Positions 46,101 to 58,106 of a DNA stretch of 64,000 nucleotides are shown here, piece after piece. Position numbers and translations under genes: made by a program. Positions within the stretch are counted from its first letter, which is position 1. The number at the start of each line of letters is the position of its first letter. The notes beneath the pieces are model-generated. The model made no database searches. It had not been told where the DNA came from and saw only the letters and a program-made list of their open reading frames with translations. This DNA comes from Denticeps clupeoides (lineage: Eukaryota > Chordata > Actinopteri > Clupeiformes > Denticipitidae), in the NCBI RefSeq assembly GCF_900700375.1, contig NW_021629784.1, forward strand, positions 1,240,001 to 1,304,000. The letters run 5' to 3'.

Positions 46101-47665
46101 CATAAACTTGGACACAATCTTGGACAGTGTGGGATTAGATCTGTCTAGATTTGGCTGCAGGACCAGGTTGAAGTCACCCCCCAGAATTAAGTGATATGTG
46201 TCTAGGTTGGGGACCTTAGCAAAAAAGGTGCAAAAGAACTGTGGGCCGTCCCAGTTGGGGCCGTAGACTACATTAAATCCACACAGCTTCCCTATAACTA
46301 TGACAAACCTGCCTTTGGTATCTGATATTACAGGCTAAGTTACAAACGAAACCCCCTTTCTTATCAATATCGCTGCGCCCCTTGATCTGTCCCCATATTC
46401 AGAGTGGAAGATATGATCTACCCAGCCTCTATTTAATTTTGAGTGTCCATTAACTCAGAGATGAGTCTCCTGTAGAAATATAATCTCAGGGGCCAGTGCT
46501 TTCAGATGGGAAAAAACCCTGCAACGTTTTATATTGTGGTGCAACCCTTTAATATTCCATCTTACAAAACGCAGTGAGCCCCGTTAAAACCAGCCATATC
46601 GTAGATAGCCTAAGCAGTCCCACACACTGAGAAGGAGAAGGGAGAAAGAGAAAGTAAATAAATAAAACAATAATGATAAAATAAATGAATTCTGAAAAGC
46701 AAACTTAAAACCCTGCCATAAAGTGGGGGACCGCATCAACACTCCTAGTGAGCGATAAAGATAGCACAACAGTGCTCAGGGTCAACAACCACGCTCTAAT
46801 AAGTTTGGTTGTGATATTTTAACCAGAATTTCGTCAATCATGAATCAGACCAGTTTTACAGAAAATACCTAAATAGAGAATACTGTACTTCCTACATGTA
46901 CAAGATAAATAACTTACAGTTGTCAAAGGATCAGCTGACTTTCTTATTCAAAACAGGCGAAAAGAAGAGTCATTCACCACCTGGATGTCCCTCAAATCGT
47001 GGAGAGATGAAGGCTCGGGCCTCCTCCGGAGAGGAGAACGTTTTCTCGGTATTCAGATGGGTCGAGCAGGATACAGGATGCCGAACTTCACCCCCTCCAT
47101 CCCGCGGAGCTGCCGTCTGACGTCATTAAATGCAGCCCGAGCCTCAGCTACTTTAGCCGTGAAGTCTGGGAAGACCGAGATTGACATGTCGTTTATCTGG
47201 ATACGATGCTTCTCTCGGACAAGACGCAGGATATTTGCACAGTCCTGGTTGTAGAGGAAGCGGCCACGATGGGGGTGGATTCTCCTGCCTGGGCCCTGGA
47301 AGAAAGGATCGGTGCGCCCTGTCCAGCAGTGGAGCTTCTTTCAACTCAAAAGCCTGCTGAAGTAGTGACGAGACGAAGGTTGTGGAGCAGATCTGAGCCT
47401 CAGGAACTCCTATTATTCTGACGTTGTTCCTCCGCGTCGTCGCACTTATTCTGCACCATTTCAGTCAGTGTTGTAAGGCGACCTACTTCTTCCTGCAGAC
47501 GTGTAATATCGTCAGTGCATGTCGAGATGCTTTCTTCCACGTTGTTCACTTTAACGCCGAGTCCGGACAGCTCCGTAGTAACAGTCCCCCTGTTCTCCTT
47601 CAGCTCGGACCGGACCGCTCTTATGTCCGATGTAATAGAAGCCAGCTCACTCTCCCACACCGCCC
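43106..47665 (-). mobile_element. L1/Tx1-like LINE, long copy
   Basis: On the minus strand in order: ORF1 coiled coil (about 47400-47660) and ORF1 remainder (about 47050-47400, frameshifted); ORF2 endonuclease (about 46590 down to 46110); then reverse transcriptase with SPGPDGFPTEL (about 45500), [18 protein letters not shown] (about 44900), GTRQGCCLSPFIF (about 44740) and SLYAGDLLIYL (about 44610). Next is the post-RT region (LAGRVNTIKMVVLPRFLYLF, FLQIRSFV, WEQDLN) and a C-terminal CX2CX8HX4C motif (about 43380-43430). The catalytic YADD is YAGD, the frame is broken in several places, and a SINE sits at 45275-45455, so it is inactive. Confidence 0.85.
45275..45455 (+). mobile_element. tRNA-derived SINE inside L1 ORF2
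   Basis: Plus-oriented member of the 14403-14574 family (GGGTGGTAGTAGCCTAGC head, damaged; GGTTCAAATCC; tail GGATAAGGGCGTCTGATAAA). Confidence 0.8.
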
Positions 47666-49670
47666 GGACCTCGGCAATTTAAAATATCCTCCCTTGAAAC
47701 GCATTAATTCGATGAAATCGAGTCTTTATTTAATCAGTTTTACGTATTTACTGGTTCATACTTCTGCCACCAGTCCAACATGCAGAAGGGAGTAAAATGT
47801 AAAAGTGTAATACACCTTTATTGGGGCGCGGTTCCGTGAGCAGGGGGGCGGGGCTTGCGCACCCACCTGCCGCGTCTACCCGCCTCACGACATTCGGGAC
47901 TTCAGCGGTGTCTACAGTATGTGTGTGTTTTCTGTAACTAATCGCCACTGAGTGTCACTTTTTAATCAGAATCTTTATTGTCATTGTAACAAGTAGAGCT
48001 GAGACTGAAAATTCCTTCTTCACGGGGTCTCCGATTCCAGTCAACTCTGTTCTGTCCCTGGCTGGTGGAACAACCTGCCCTCCTCCACACGACTAGCCGA
48101 GACTACCACCACTTTTAAGAAGCAGGTGAAAACCCTCTTATTCAAAAAGTATTACAGACAAATCTAACACTTACACACGCACATGCGTACACATTGCACA
48201 AAACAATACAATATATATATATATATTTATATATATAATTTTTTAACAATCTCCGAGCATGCTCTTTGCTGACAAGTTCGGCCTTATCAGGGCTCTTAGT
48301 TTTGTAAACTCAAAATTCTATAGAAATCGAACGAGAATTGCTGGTGTCTTCCTCTTGTAAGTCGCTTTGGATAAAAGCGTCTGCTAAATAAAGTAAAGTA
48401 AAGCTGTCTGTCAGTCTCTCTCTCTCTCTGTCTCTCTCTCTGTCTGTGTGTGTGTGTCTGTGTGTGTGTGTGTAGAATCAGATTTCAATCTATGGGAATG
48501 CTAGAAGCGCGTTTTAGCATTAGCATCGCATACACTGTGCGGTTTTCCAGAGCAAGTGACCAGACTCCTGCTCACGGAACCGCGATCGTTTCCCTCCTGC
48601 TGAGTGTCGGATTTCCACGTTCATACGAAACGATCATATCAAGGCACGGGCCAATAAACTATAAGACATGACATGAGACTATGCGTTTAACTATGATACA
48701 TTGTTCTATATTTATTATGACATTTTGCATTGTGTATTGATTTATGCATTTATCGTTCATGTTTGCTATATGTAATATCCTTATTTAATACATGTATAAT
48801 TATTTTGGCTTGGAAAGCCACACATCTTTTTTGCCACACATCTCCTCCTCCAGTTTTCAAACTTTACACATGAATCCGGCCTATGGCTGTGGGGTGTGCT
48901 TGTGCTTTTCTAAGCAATACGTGACTCCGCCCGTGTGCCACACCCAGCCTTTTTTCCCATTGACTTAACATGGGACCACATTTTGACGGGCTCTCACAAC
49001 CACAATTTTTAGTTTAGACACCCGAAACTCAATATCCAGCACCTTCATGACCCCCTCTTTGCATTCAACCCCTTTTTTCCCTAATGGCCACGCCCACGCT
49101 CCTCCTTTTCATTCCCTTTTTATCCCCATTTACTTATAATGGGAACTTTAACCCATTCTAATTTCAACACATTGACATGAAACTTTGTACACACCTTCAT
49201 CTGAGGCCAACTTAATTTTCTAGTACCTCCTACGACTAGGCCACCCCCACAATCCTCACTTTCATCCCCTTTGTTCCCATTCACTTATAATGGGCGTCTC
49301 TGCCATCCGAACAGGTCATGCCCCTGGGCCCCTATTGCAAGTCCCTCCTACGAATAGGCCACGCCCCTCTAAAGGAGAGACCGCGCCCTTAGAAAACTAC
49401 TACATGCCTGAACAGACCATGCATGTAGACGAAAAATGACCCCTACGAGAAGCCACTCCCCTTGACAAATTTTGGTCTCAGCAAAGACAACGCCTAATTT
49501 GAAAATTTGAATTAGCCAAACAGACCATGCCCATGGACCAACCCTTTACACAAGATTATCTAATGTAAAAATTATTCTTCTTATTTCCTTTTTTATTTTG
49601 TTTTGCCTTCCAAGCCAAAATCGAAGTTTGTTCACGAACTTCCCTTTTCTAGTTTCTTCATTTAGTGATC
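47664..49670. other. Repeats of unit 2 before the unknown gene
   Basis: Collinear copy of 22741-24747: L1 5' flank, L2-like 3' end (48023-48403), CT/GT microsatellite (48410-48475) and the CCCATT...AATGGG repeat (48914-49483). No gene seen. Confidence 0.7.
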
Positions 49671-49673
49671 AGA

Positions 49674-51945
49674 ATGCAGAACAAGATGATGATGATGATG
49701 ATGGTGGTCCTTTCCATCGTTCCCATCCTTGAATCTGGAGTATTCACAGATGCCGGCAAAGGTGAATTTTATACCCCACTCTGTAAAAATCTATATTTAT
49801 ATTAATGTCCTTTTTTCTAATATAGACAAATCAATTTTCATTCATTCACATGTGCATCATTTTAGGAACTTAAATATTAATCTTTATTTAGGCCTGTCAG
49901 TATGACCATTTACTATTGTGCTGGGAACACGCTTTTGGCTCCCTGTGGGTAGCTGTTGAAACTGGAGATTCGACATATCGGATTCGCATGAGCCGACATA
50001 TCGGATGCATCGGTGCCTCCAACAGTGGTCGGGAAATCCTATAAAAAGGCGAAGAAAATCATGTGTTATGTTAAAGGGAATGTGAAGCCCACACAACGGG
50101 GTGGTAGTAGCCTAGTGGGTAACACACTCGCCTATGAACCAGAAGACCCGGGTTCGAATCCCACTTACTACCATTGTGTCCCTGAGCAAGACACTTAACC
50201 CTAAATTGCTCCAGGGAGACTGTCCCTGTAATACTGATTGTAAGTCGCTCTGGATAAGGGCGTCTGATAAATGCTGTAAATGTAATGTAATGTAATGTAA
50301 ACAACGCACAGAAACAATGGAGAACCCAGGCCAAACCTACAGGTCGCCCACAAATTGGGCCCAAAGTTGGAAAAGTAAAAACATGTTTTTGCAATTTGAG
50401 CTGACTGGGTTGAGACTTCATGCCATGTCGTATGTAGCTATGGGTCACGCGCATTTACCAAAAGATCCAAAAACCGAACTTTACATTTTAAATTAATTTA
50501 AGTTTTGACACATGGCTTTCCATGAGTTACGGATCATGTAAAAAAAAGTGTGAACTGGTGGGGAAAGTTAGTTAGTTAGTTAATTAATTTATTAAGTGCT
50601 GCCAGCATTGCTGAAGAGGGGTTGAGGGTCAGAGATCAGACCGTACACCAAAAACTACATCTAATCAGTCATATAGATGATGCACAAGAAAGCCTGCAAA
50701 CAGTTTGCTTAATACATGGATTACCATCCTGTGGTCTGATGAGACGAGGATCAACTTATTTGGTTTAGATGGTATAATGTGTGGTGGCAACCAGGTGAGA
50801 CAAGTCTGTCTTGCCTAGAGTCCAGCATGGTGAAAGTGTACACGGTGCACACAACAAAATGTGTCCCCTGCTTTTATCCATCACCCTTGGTGAGCAGTGG
50901 GCCGTCATGACAGGCGTGTGTCTCTTTTTTTTTTGGTTTTGGTGATATATTAAACAGGTCGCGGCTTTTAAACTATTGAAATCTTTTATATATTTTTTTA
51001 ATATATCTTTTAATCTCCAGCATTTCTGTTTCTGTAACTGTGTAGATCTGTCATGTTGCCTGTTAATGGATTCCAGATCTATAAGAACATTGTGTTGTAA
51101 TAATTATTGAATGTACTGATACAGTACATTTCTGGATTTCCTATATTTTAATTTTTTTCCTGCTTGTCTTATTATAGTTATGCTTTTTTTGTTACAGATC
51201 AAAGTTTGAAAGGCTTTATATTTCAGCAAAAAGGCCTGCCAGACAATTTGATTAGAATTGGGATGGGGGACACAGTATTCGATAAAGAAGATCTCCTGCC
51301 CCTTAAGCCTTGTTCGGAATCAGCATGGCTGAGTCCTGGACATTTTATCTGCTGCGAGATGGAAAACGAGCAGGCAGCTGTGATCTGGGTTGGAGATGAA
51401 GACCCTCAGCCTGAAGGAATCGTTGATGAGAAGGTTGAGGTTTTATCAACAAGAAAACTTGGTAAGGAGCGTTTCAATCAGCTTTCTCCCTTTCGTCATT
51501 TAGAAGCATTTCATCTGGATGTAGGTCCTCTTCAGACCTGATATTCATTTGCGGTGATCTGATCGTAAGCGTTCCAGGATGAATTTTAATGATTGATGTT
51601 AATATAGCATGATGGTCAGCATCACATTTATTCACCTTTAATGCAACACACGTTCTCGTTTTAAAACAGAAAACCCTCTGAAGATGATCAGACCTCCAGC
51701 CTCCTTCAGGTCCACTTCAGCAGCACCAGACCAACCAGGTGGGCTTTTACAAACGAATAAAACATTTAATTGGACTGTGTGTGCCTATACTGCCTTATGT
51801 TAGAATGATGTATCAGTAGTGTTTTATTTTAGGTCCATTGAGGAATTCTGCAGCTGGGCGTCCTGTTTTGCACCATCAGACCTCACTGCACATTTATTTC
51901 ATCATTTACTCTGGTTTCCTTTACTTTTTCTTATCTGTTTTATAA
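49674..51945 (+). CDS. Unknown four-exon gene with signal peptide, copy 2
   Basis: Exons 49674-49761, 51198-51461, 51670-51738, 51833-51945. I found no coding difference from copy 1 in the stretches compared. Intron 1 is longer by one SINE. Frames and splice sites are all kept, and the same hydrophobic LINE-derived C-terminus is predicted. Family unknown. If expressed, the two copies would make the same small secreted or membrane-anchored protein. Confidence 0.5.
50099..50300 (+). mobile_element. Young tRNA-derived SINE, unit 2 only
   Basis: Full-length element with intact A and B boxes and tail ending in TGTAATGTAATGTAATGTAA, flanked by ACAACG (50093-50098, 50301-50306). Unit 1 has the single ACAACG at the empty site (about 25170-25175). 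Confidence 0.92.
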
Positions 51946-54108
51946 TTATAACTATCCTATTTACTCCTAATGTTTTTTATCTTTACCCTCAACTTTTATG
52001 TTTTTGTTACTAGTTTGCTGTAATGTATTCTTCTAACAATATAAATGCAGACTTTCGCTGCAGCCATCACGCTAGCCGGCAGCGTCACGGACAGACTATG
52101 GACACGTGACGTCACAGACCACGTGTTACCATAATGGTCAAAAACCTGGCTTAAAACTGGCAGCGTGAAGTAAATAGATTTTAATTCAACCCAAAAGGCT
52201 TATTACAAAGACGTTTTTGCTATAATATTAGTTCGTTTAAGTTCGTTTTGTATACACACAAAACAGTTTCAGTTAGTTTTCGTTTTTTTTTAACTCTTTA
52301 TTTCAGTTAACGAAAATGCTTTTTCAATTCTAGTTTTAGTTTTATCGTTCGTTTTCGTTAACTACAATAACCTTGGGCGGAGCCCCGCGCTCCTTCTCGT
52401 TCCTGCCACATGTGGTGGTTCATGGCAAGGCCTGTTCTGAGTGGAACCTGTCCTGGTAAACTGCTGTATGGTCTTGACCATCGTGCTGCAGCGCAGTTTC
52501 AAAGTGTTGGCAGTTTCCTTACAGCCAGTGACCAGTATGAGAGTGTGAAAGTGACAACACCGATTTTGACACACCGGCTCCCCAGAATATCTCTGTTCCA
52601 TCCAAGTTTGGACCAAATAAGGAAGAATTAATGAAGGTCATTATTAGTTGATTTTAATTACCAATTTTTATGTAACCAATATACCTCTTGTTTGTTCTTT
52701 CACTGATTAATATTTTATCCTTAAAGATTAGAATTACTCAATCATTGTGGCTGTGGCTTTGAACAATGATACTTCCCTTCCTGTAATATTATTACTGTTA
52801 TTATTGTTAGTGTTATATTATTATTATTATTATTTAGGTGTATTGCATGATATACATACAGTGTATAATGTAGCATAAACAATGTTAGTGTTTTTTTTTA
52901 TCAAGTAACCAACCTTGTATACCAAATTAATCAAATATTCTACTATACAAATGTATAGAATAGCACCCCTGTACCCCAGCATCCCATGAAGAATGGTTTA
53001 AAAATGGTTAAGTATATTTATAATTAACCGACTTAATCAAATATAATTAGCATTTGTTTTTACAGTAATTGAAATAGTTACAGTACTGTTAGGGTGGTAA
53101 CCCTAGAGGGTAACACACTCGCCTATGATCCAGAAGACCCAGGTTCAAATCCCACTTACTACCATTGTGGGGGGAACTGTCCCTGTAACTACTGATTGTA
53201 AGTTGCTCTGGATAAGGGCGTCTGGTAAATGCTGTAAAATGTAAATGTTACATTTTAAATAGGGTACTTTTAAGTTTTAACCATTTACATTTCCAAGTAA
53301 TCGTCCCAATTATAGCCCCACTTATACATTTACTAAACATGTACTAATTAATACATATTGCTTATCAGGGGTAACATGCAGACTAAAAGCATAAAGAGTT
53401 TTCCAAGATCATCAGTCCTTGAATGATCCGGTGTGTATGTGGTATGCAGCACTGCAGGGCATCACAAAGATGCTGTACTATAGATTGCTTGAGGTTTATA
53501 ATTTCTAAAGCCTATTTCAGATGGCTGAATAAATGTAAAAATTAATATTTTTATGCGGACATTAGATTTTTCACTTTCTTGTTCCATATTAATTGAAAAA
53601 ATGTTCTTTACAATTACAAAAAATGTAACAAAATTTTATTTTTTAAAGATGAGAAAAGTTACACTGCTATACAATTAGCCGGAATTTCCATGGTCTGCCA
53701 GGTTCTTCACTCTTGACTCTCTTCACTCTCCTCATGGGACGCTCCTGGTCACTGATGGTCTGCCCTGTTCGAAAAAAAAATACTGTTATTAATTTATAAA
53801 ATGCATATGCCACTATAATACTTTATGATCGATTCCTTGGTTTCAGATAATAGCAACTGCAAATATGGACCAGTGCTGATCCAGAGAACTTCCAGGCACC
53901 TCTCTCCATCTGACAGCTCAGACAGAGAGAGCAAAAAGGTCAACAGTAGAAGTTCAGGACTTAGTTTATTATAAAACGGAGACAAATAATGATTAATCAC
54001 TGATGGTACCAAAGTATTAAATCCATTACTGTACTATGGAATTATTACTAATGAGATGAAGAGTGATATTACCTGTTCTGCACCAAGCAGTATACAGCCA
54101 GACTTACC
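51919..54108. repeat. Left side of palindrome 3: LINE, Tc1 and 3' flank of lost HECT gene
   Basis: Copy of 26787-28976: LINE tail (51919-52037), Tc1 relic (52372-52632, minus), SINE (53092-53244) and flank with the recurring frame 53794-54012. No HECT exon. Confidence 0.8.
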
Positions 54109-54132
54109 TCAACCGACGTTTGGTGAAACGCG

Positions 54133-54199
54133 CTTTTATATGCACTGTGACGTCAGACGCCAACAGCTGATTGGTTAAAGCGCCTAATCTCTGATTGGT
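54133..54199 (-). promoter_or_regulatory. Orphan ('ghost') HECT promoter, unit 2
   Basis: TATAAAAG (minus, 54133-54140), TGACGTCA (54148-54155) and two CCAAT boxes, as in unit 1. The same deletion junction lies about 54110-54122, proving the deletion came before the tandem duplication. Confidence 0.8.
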
Positions 54200-54318
54200 C
54201 AATATCGTTGTACCACTGGCGAGCCCCCCGTCCGCTCCGCCTCCCCGGCCGCTGGGAACAGGCACTTTATATACAGTATGTATTTAATATATATACAGCA
54301 TAGATATAAATACACTAG

Positions 54319-54513
54319 ATGCCGCATTCAGCCTCCCAGCAGGCGTCAGCACCGCCGCTATATTTGAACGGGGTTCCAAGCTTCATTCTAACACGCTGGT
54401 CTGACGGTACGGGCGAAAATGCGGGATTTTACACCGCGTACCGCTGTAATAACGAAGGAAAAAGGCAGAACGGTTCATTTTATTTTATCATTTCTTTGTT
54501 ACGAGTCATCTAG
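54319..54513 (+). CDS. Small conserved ORF beside ghost promoter, unit 2
   Basis: Identical in layout to 29186-29380. Doubtful coding status. Confidence 0.2.
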   Translation: MPHSASQQASAPPLYLNGVPSFILTRWSDGTGENAGFYTAYRCNNEGKRQNGSFYFIISLLRVI

Positions 54514-54823
54514 ACTCTTCTCTGTCTTGGCCCCTCGGTGGTGGAATGAAATTCCCCTCGAGGTCAGAACAGCTCAGTATTTTCAATCGGCAGCTCAAGA
54601 CCTTCCTCTGTAGAGAATATTTAGATTAACTTGTAACCTTCTTATTGTCTGACTTAGAAACTACAACAGAGTGAATAAAAAGATTGTATTCATAGTTGGG
54701 GGTCCTAGTGAACCAGAATCATTTCATCGATGGTAACATGGAAGAACGTTGTAAGTTTCTCTGGATAAGGGCGTCTGCCAAATGCCTTAAATGTAAATGT
54801 AAATGTATAGTGGCTGCTTTTTT
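54498..54823 (+). mobile_element. L2-like LINE 3' end
   Basis: Copy of 29365-29690. Confidence 0.7.
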
Positions 54824-57650
54824 GTGTGCTCATTCTGCCCTGACATCATGAGTGCGTGTAGGAAGTACGGACCGCAAATGGAGGAGGCGACTGGAAATTC
54901 TTTGACTGGCTGGAGCGACATCTAATAACCATTTTACAAAGTAGAACAGGAAGAAGAACTGAAGTAGCTCCTTATTAGAATGGTCAGTTCCACCTTAAAT
55001 TGTGCTCAGCAGGCTGCAGTACTGTATTCAGTTCAGGAAGGTTTACAGCCAGGAAAAAACGTTTTTAAATCTGAATATGGTGATCATCTGAACATCCTGA
55101 ACTATTAGAAATGGGATCAAGTGTTACCTGTCTGGCCCAACACTGTTTTCACTGAACATTTCATGGGAACTGTGTATTGGATTGATGAATTGAACTCTTT
55201 TACAAAAAAAAACTACTAGAGTTTAAACTTCTGGGTCACTGGGTCCAAATAAAGCACATTTCATTCATATAATTGTCAATCCAAGCTCATAATGTCACAG
55301 TTCGAAAAAACAAAGATACAAACCAAATCTGCGCACTAAAATGTGTAATTTACGTTGGGAGATCCTCGGGTTGGAGGCTGGTGTTGATACTGGAGTGCAA
55401 AATTTACATCGATGGAAGAAGGACATGAAAAACACAAAGCCCCATATATGTTTATCTGGTTAAATTCAGTATGGTTAAGATATCAGGTTTCACAATATAA
55501 TTTGTTAATATTTTGTGTATGGAGTAATTGTGATTATTACAATAACAATATTGTGATTAGAGCAAAATTTATAACACATTTTTTCTCTCATCAAAATAAT
55601 TCTCAATCAATGCAGCATGTCAGCAGAACTGTGCAAGCTGATTATCATGCAACCTGTACTTATGCTTTAGATCTTAAAATATCATGTTATAGTTTAATGC
55701 AATAACACTAACCAAAAGGGACAGACTGGTTTACAGGTGACTATCACGGTCACCTTATTCGGCTATTATTTTATCTGAGTTGGTTAGGGCCCATTTACTT
55801 CAAATACTTTTTATTTCCAGATTTATGTTCTGTGCTTGAACAAGGGGAGACAGTAAGTCAGTCACCCATTATAAAAAAAGGTAGTTTGCTCAGCAGGACA
55901 ACGGCCCTAAGCACACAGCCAAGATATGAAAGGAGTGACTTCAGGACAACTCCAGAGTGGCTTTAGGACAAGTGGCTTCAGGACAAGCCAGAGCCCAGAG
56001 TTGAATCTTATTGAACATCTCTGGAGAGATTTTACATGGCTGTGCACCAACACTTCCTATCCAACCTGTTGGAGCTTCAGAGGCGTTGCAAAGAAGAATG
56101 GGCCAATAAAAGCTGAGGCAAGCTTGTGGCATATTCAAAACATATAAAAAAAATGCTGCCAAAGGTGCATCAACAAAGTATTGAGTAAAGGCTGTTACAT
56201 TAAATTTATGGCATTTACCAGACACACTTATCCAGAACACCTTACAACCAATAGTGACAGAGACAGTTTGTCATTGATATTGTGGAACAACATGATTGAC
56301 ACCAAGGGAGCAGTGTGTGGGGACGCTGCTTTGCCCAGTGGCACCTCAGTGGCACCTTGGAGGATCGGGATTCAAACCGACAACCTTCTTAACCGCTAGG
56401 CCACCACCACTGGGGTTCGAACCTGTGTCTTCTGGTTCATATATGAACCTGTGTATTCTGGTTCATATATGAACGGAAGGCCTGGTAGGCCTGGTAACAT
56501 TTTTTTCGTTGTCATTATGGGATGTTGTGTGTACAATTATGAAAAAGCATTTAATTCATTTTGGAATAAGACTGCAACATAATAAAATGTGGAAAAAGCG
56601 ATGCGCTGTGAATACTTCCCGGATGCCCTGTACGACCTCTCAAGTGGTTCCGGCCATTTTCCCAGGACGCAGGAGGTCCAGAGCTGTTCAGAAAGCTGGA
56701 CGGAACCAGCTGGAACCTCTGCACGGTCCTTGCACATACACTACTTGTGAGTAGGAATGGAGGACGGTATGTGCTCCATTCGGCAGTAATGGTTTTGTGG
56801 GGCGGAACCAACGTGACGGGGTCGGGTAGAGGGGGGAAGAGGAGAAGAGGTGCGCGAGTCCCCGCCAGTTTTTAAAAGTCCTGGAAACGGGAGCAGAGGA
56901 GCGATCTTATTATTCAGAAACCCCAACACACACACTTCTGTTTAATATTACAGCAACATCATAATATACATAAAATCGTGCACATACACGCACACCACAC
57001 AAGGAAAAAGTAGTGTACATGCAAGCTTTTTATGTACACGTGCTAGTAAACGTGGTGTAGATGCACGTTTTTCTTGTTTTCTTGCCATCTCACACTTCAT
57101 CGCCATAAATATAAACACTAGATGTCGCGTAAATACGACCGAGCCTTAAATAATTTAACAGAGAAGCGTTTTTTTTCATTCAATCTGCATATGAGTATTT
57201 TTTTTCATTCGAAATAAACCTAAACTAAACTCATACTGCAGAACAATTCAAATACAAACACCACAAAAAGACGAGAAATGTTCTCTGAAAGACCCTGGCA
57301 GTCTTCATGATAAACCATGTAGCCTTTACCATTCATGCATTAAAATGTACACATTCATACAGAGCAACAGGCATTTATATGGATTTGTAGAGAACTAAAG
57401 ACAAGGAGCTGTACACAATATTTTTTTAGACAAGGAAAATACTTTATTTTTTATATAATTAATATGAAAGAAAAACAAAAAATAACTCTAGATAGGGCCG
57501 GTCAATACACAGAGGCATTTTGTATAGATTTGTCCAGAAGTGTAATATTTAGAGGTGACTACTAATGGGTGCAGATGGAGGAAAGATGTTCTGGTCTGTA
57601 ACATGAATAACGTTCTATACGGAACACAATATTCCGTAACATACAAGATG
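54824..57650. other. Spacer of palindrome 3
   Basis: Copy of spacer 2, including the Tc1 C-terminal relic (55877-56162, with SQSPELNLIEHLWRDF) and SINE remains (56190-56420). No gene recognised. Confidence 0.6.
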
Positions 57651-57944
57651 ATAAAATAAAATGTAATTAGTGAACCGTTCTGCCTTATTCCTTCGTTATT
57701 ACAGCGGTACGCGGTGTAAAATCTCGCATTTTCGCCCGTACCGTCAGACCAGCGTGTTAGAATGAAGCTTGGAACCCCGTTCAAATATAGCGACGGTACT
57801 GACGCCTGCTGAGAGGCTGAATGCGGCATCTAGTGTATTTATATCTATGCTGTATATATATTAAATACATACTGTATATAAAGTGCCTGCTTATTTAGTT
57901 AAATAAATCAATCAGAATTCAGCGCCAGTGGTACAACGATATTG

Positions 57945-58011
57945 ACCAATCAGAGATTAGGAGGTTTAACCAATCAGCGGTTAGCGTCTGACGTCACAGT
58001 GCATATAAAAG
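57945..58011 (+). promoter_or_regulatory. Promoter of copy D: CCAAT x2, CRE, TATA
   Basis: ACCAATCAG 57945-57953 and 57969-57977, TGACGTCA 57989-57996, TATAAAAG 58004-58011. Confidence 0.75.
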
Positions 58012-58106
58012 CGCGTTTCCTACCAGCTTTAAACATTCTGTGAGAGATTGCAGAAGAAAGAATTTGCTCAGTAGACAGAATAGTAGCAAATTTCCTGAGC
58101 AAGAAG

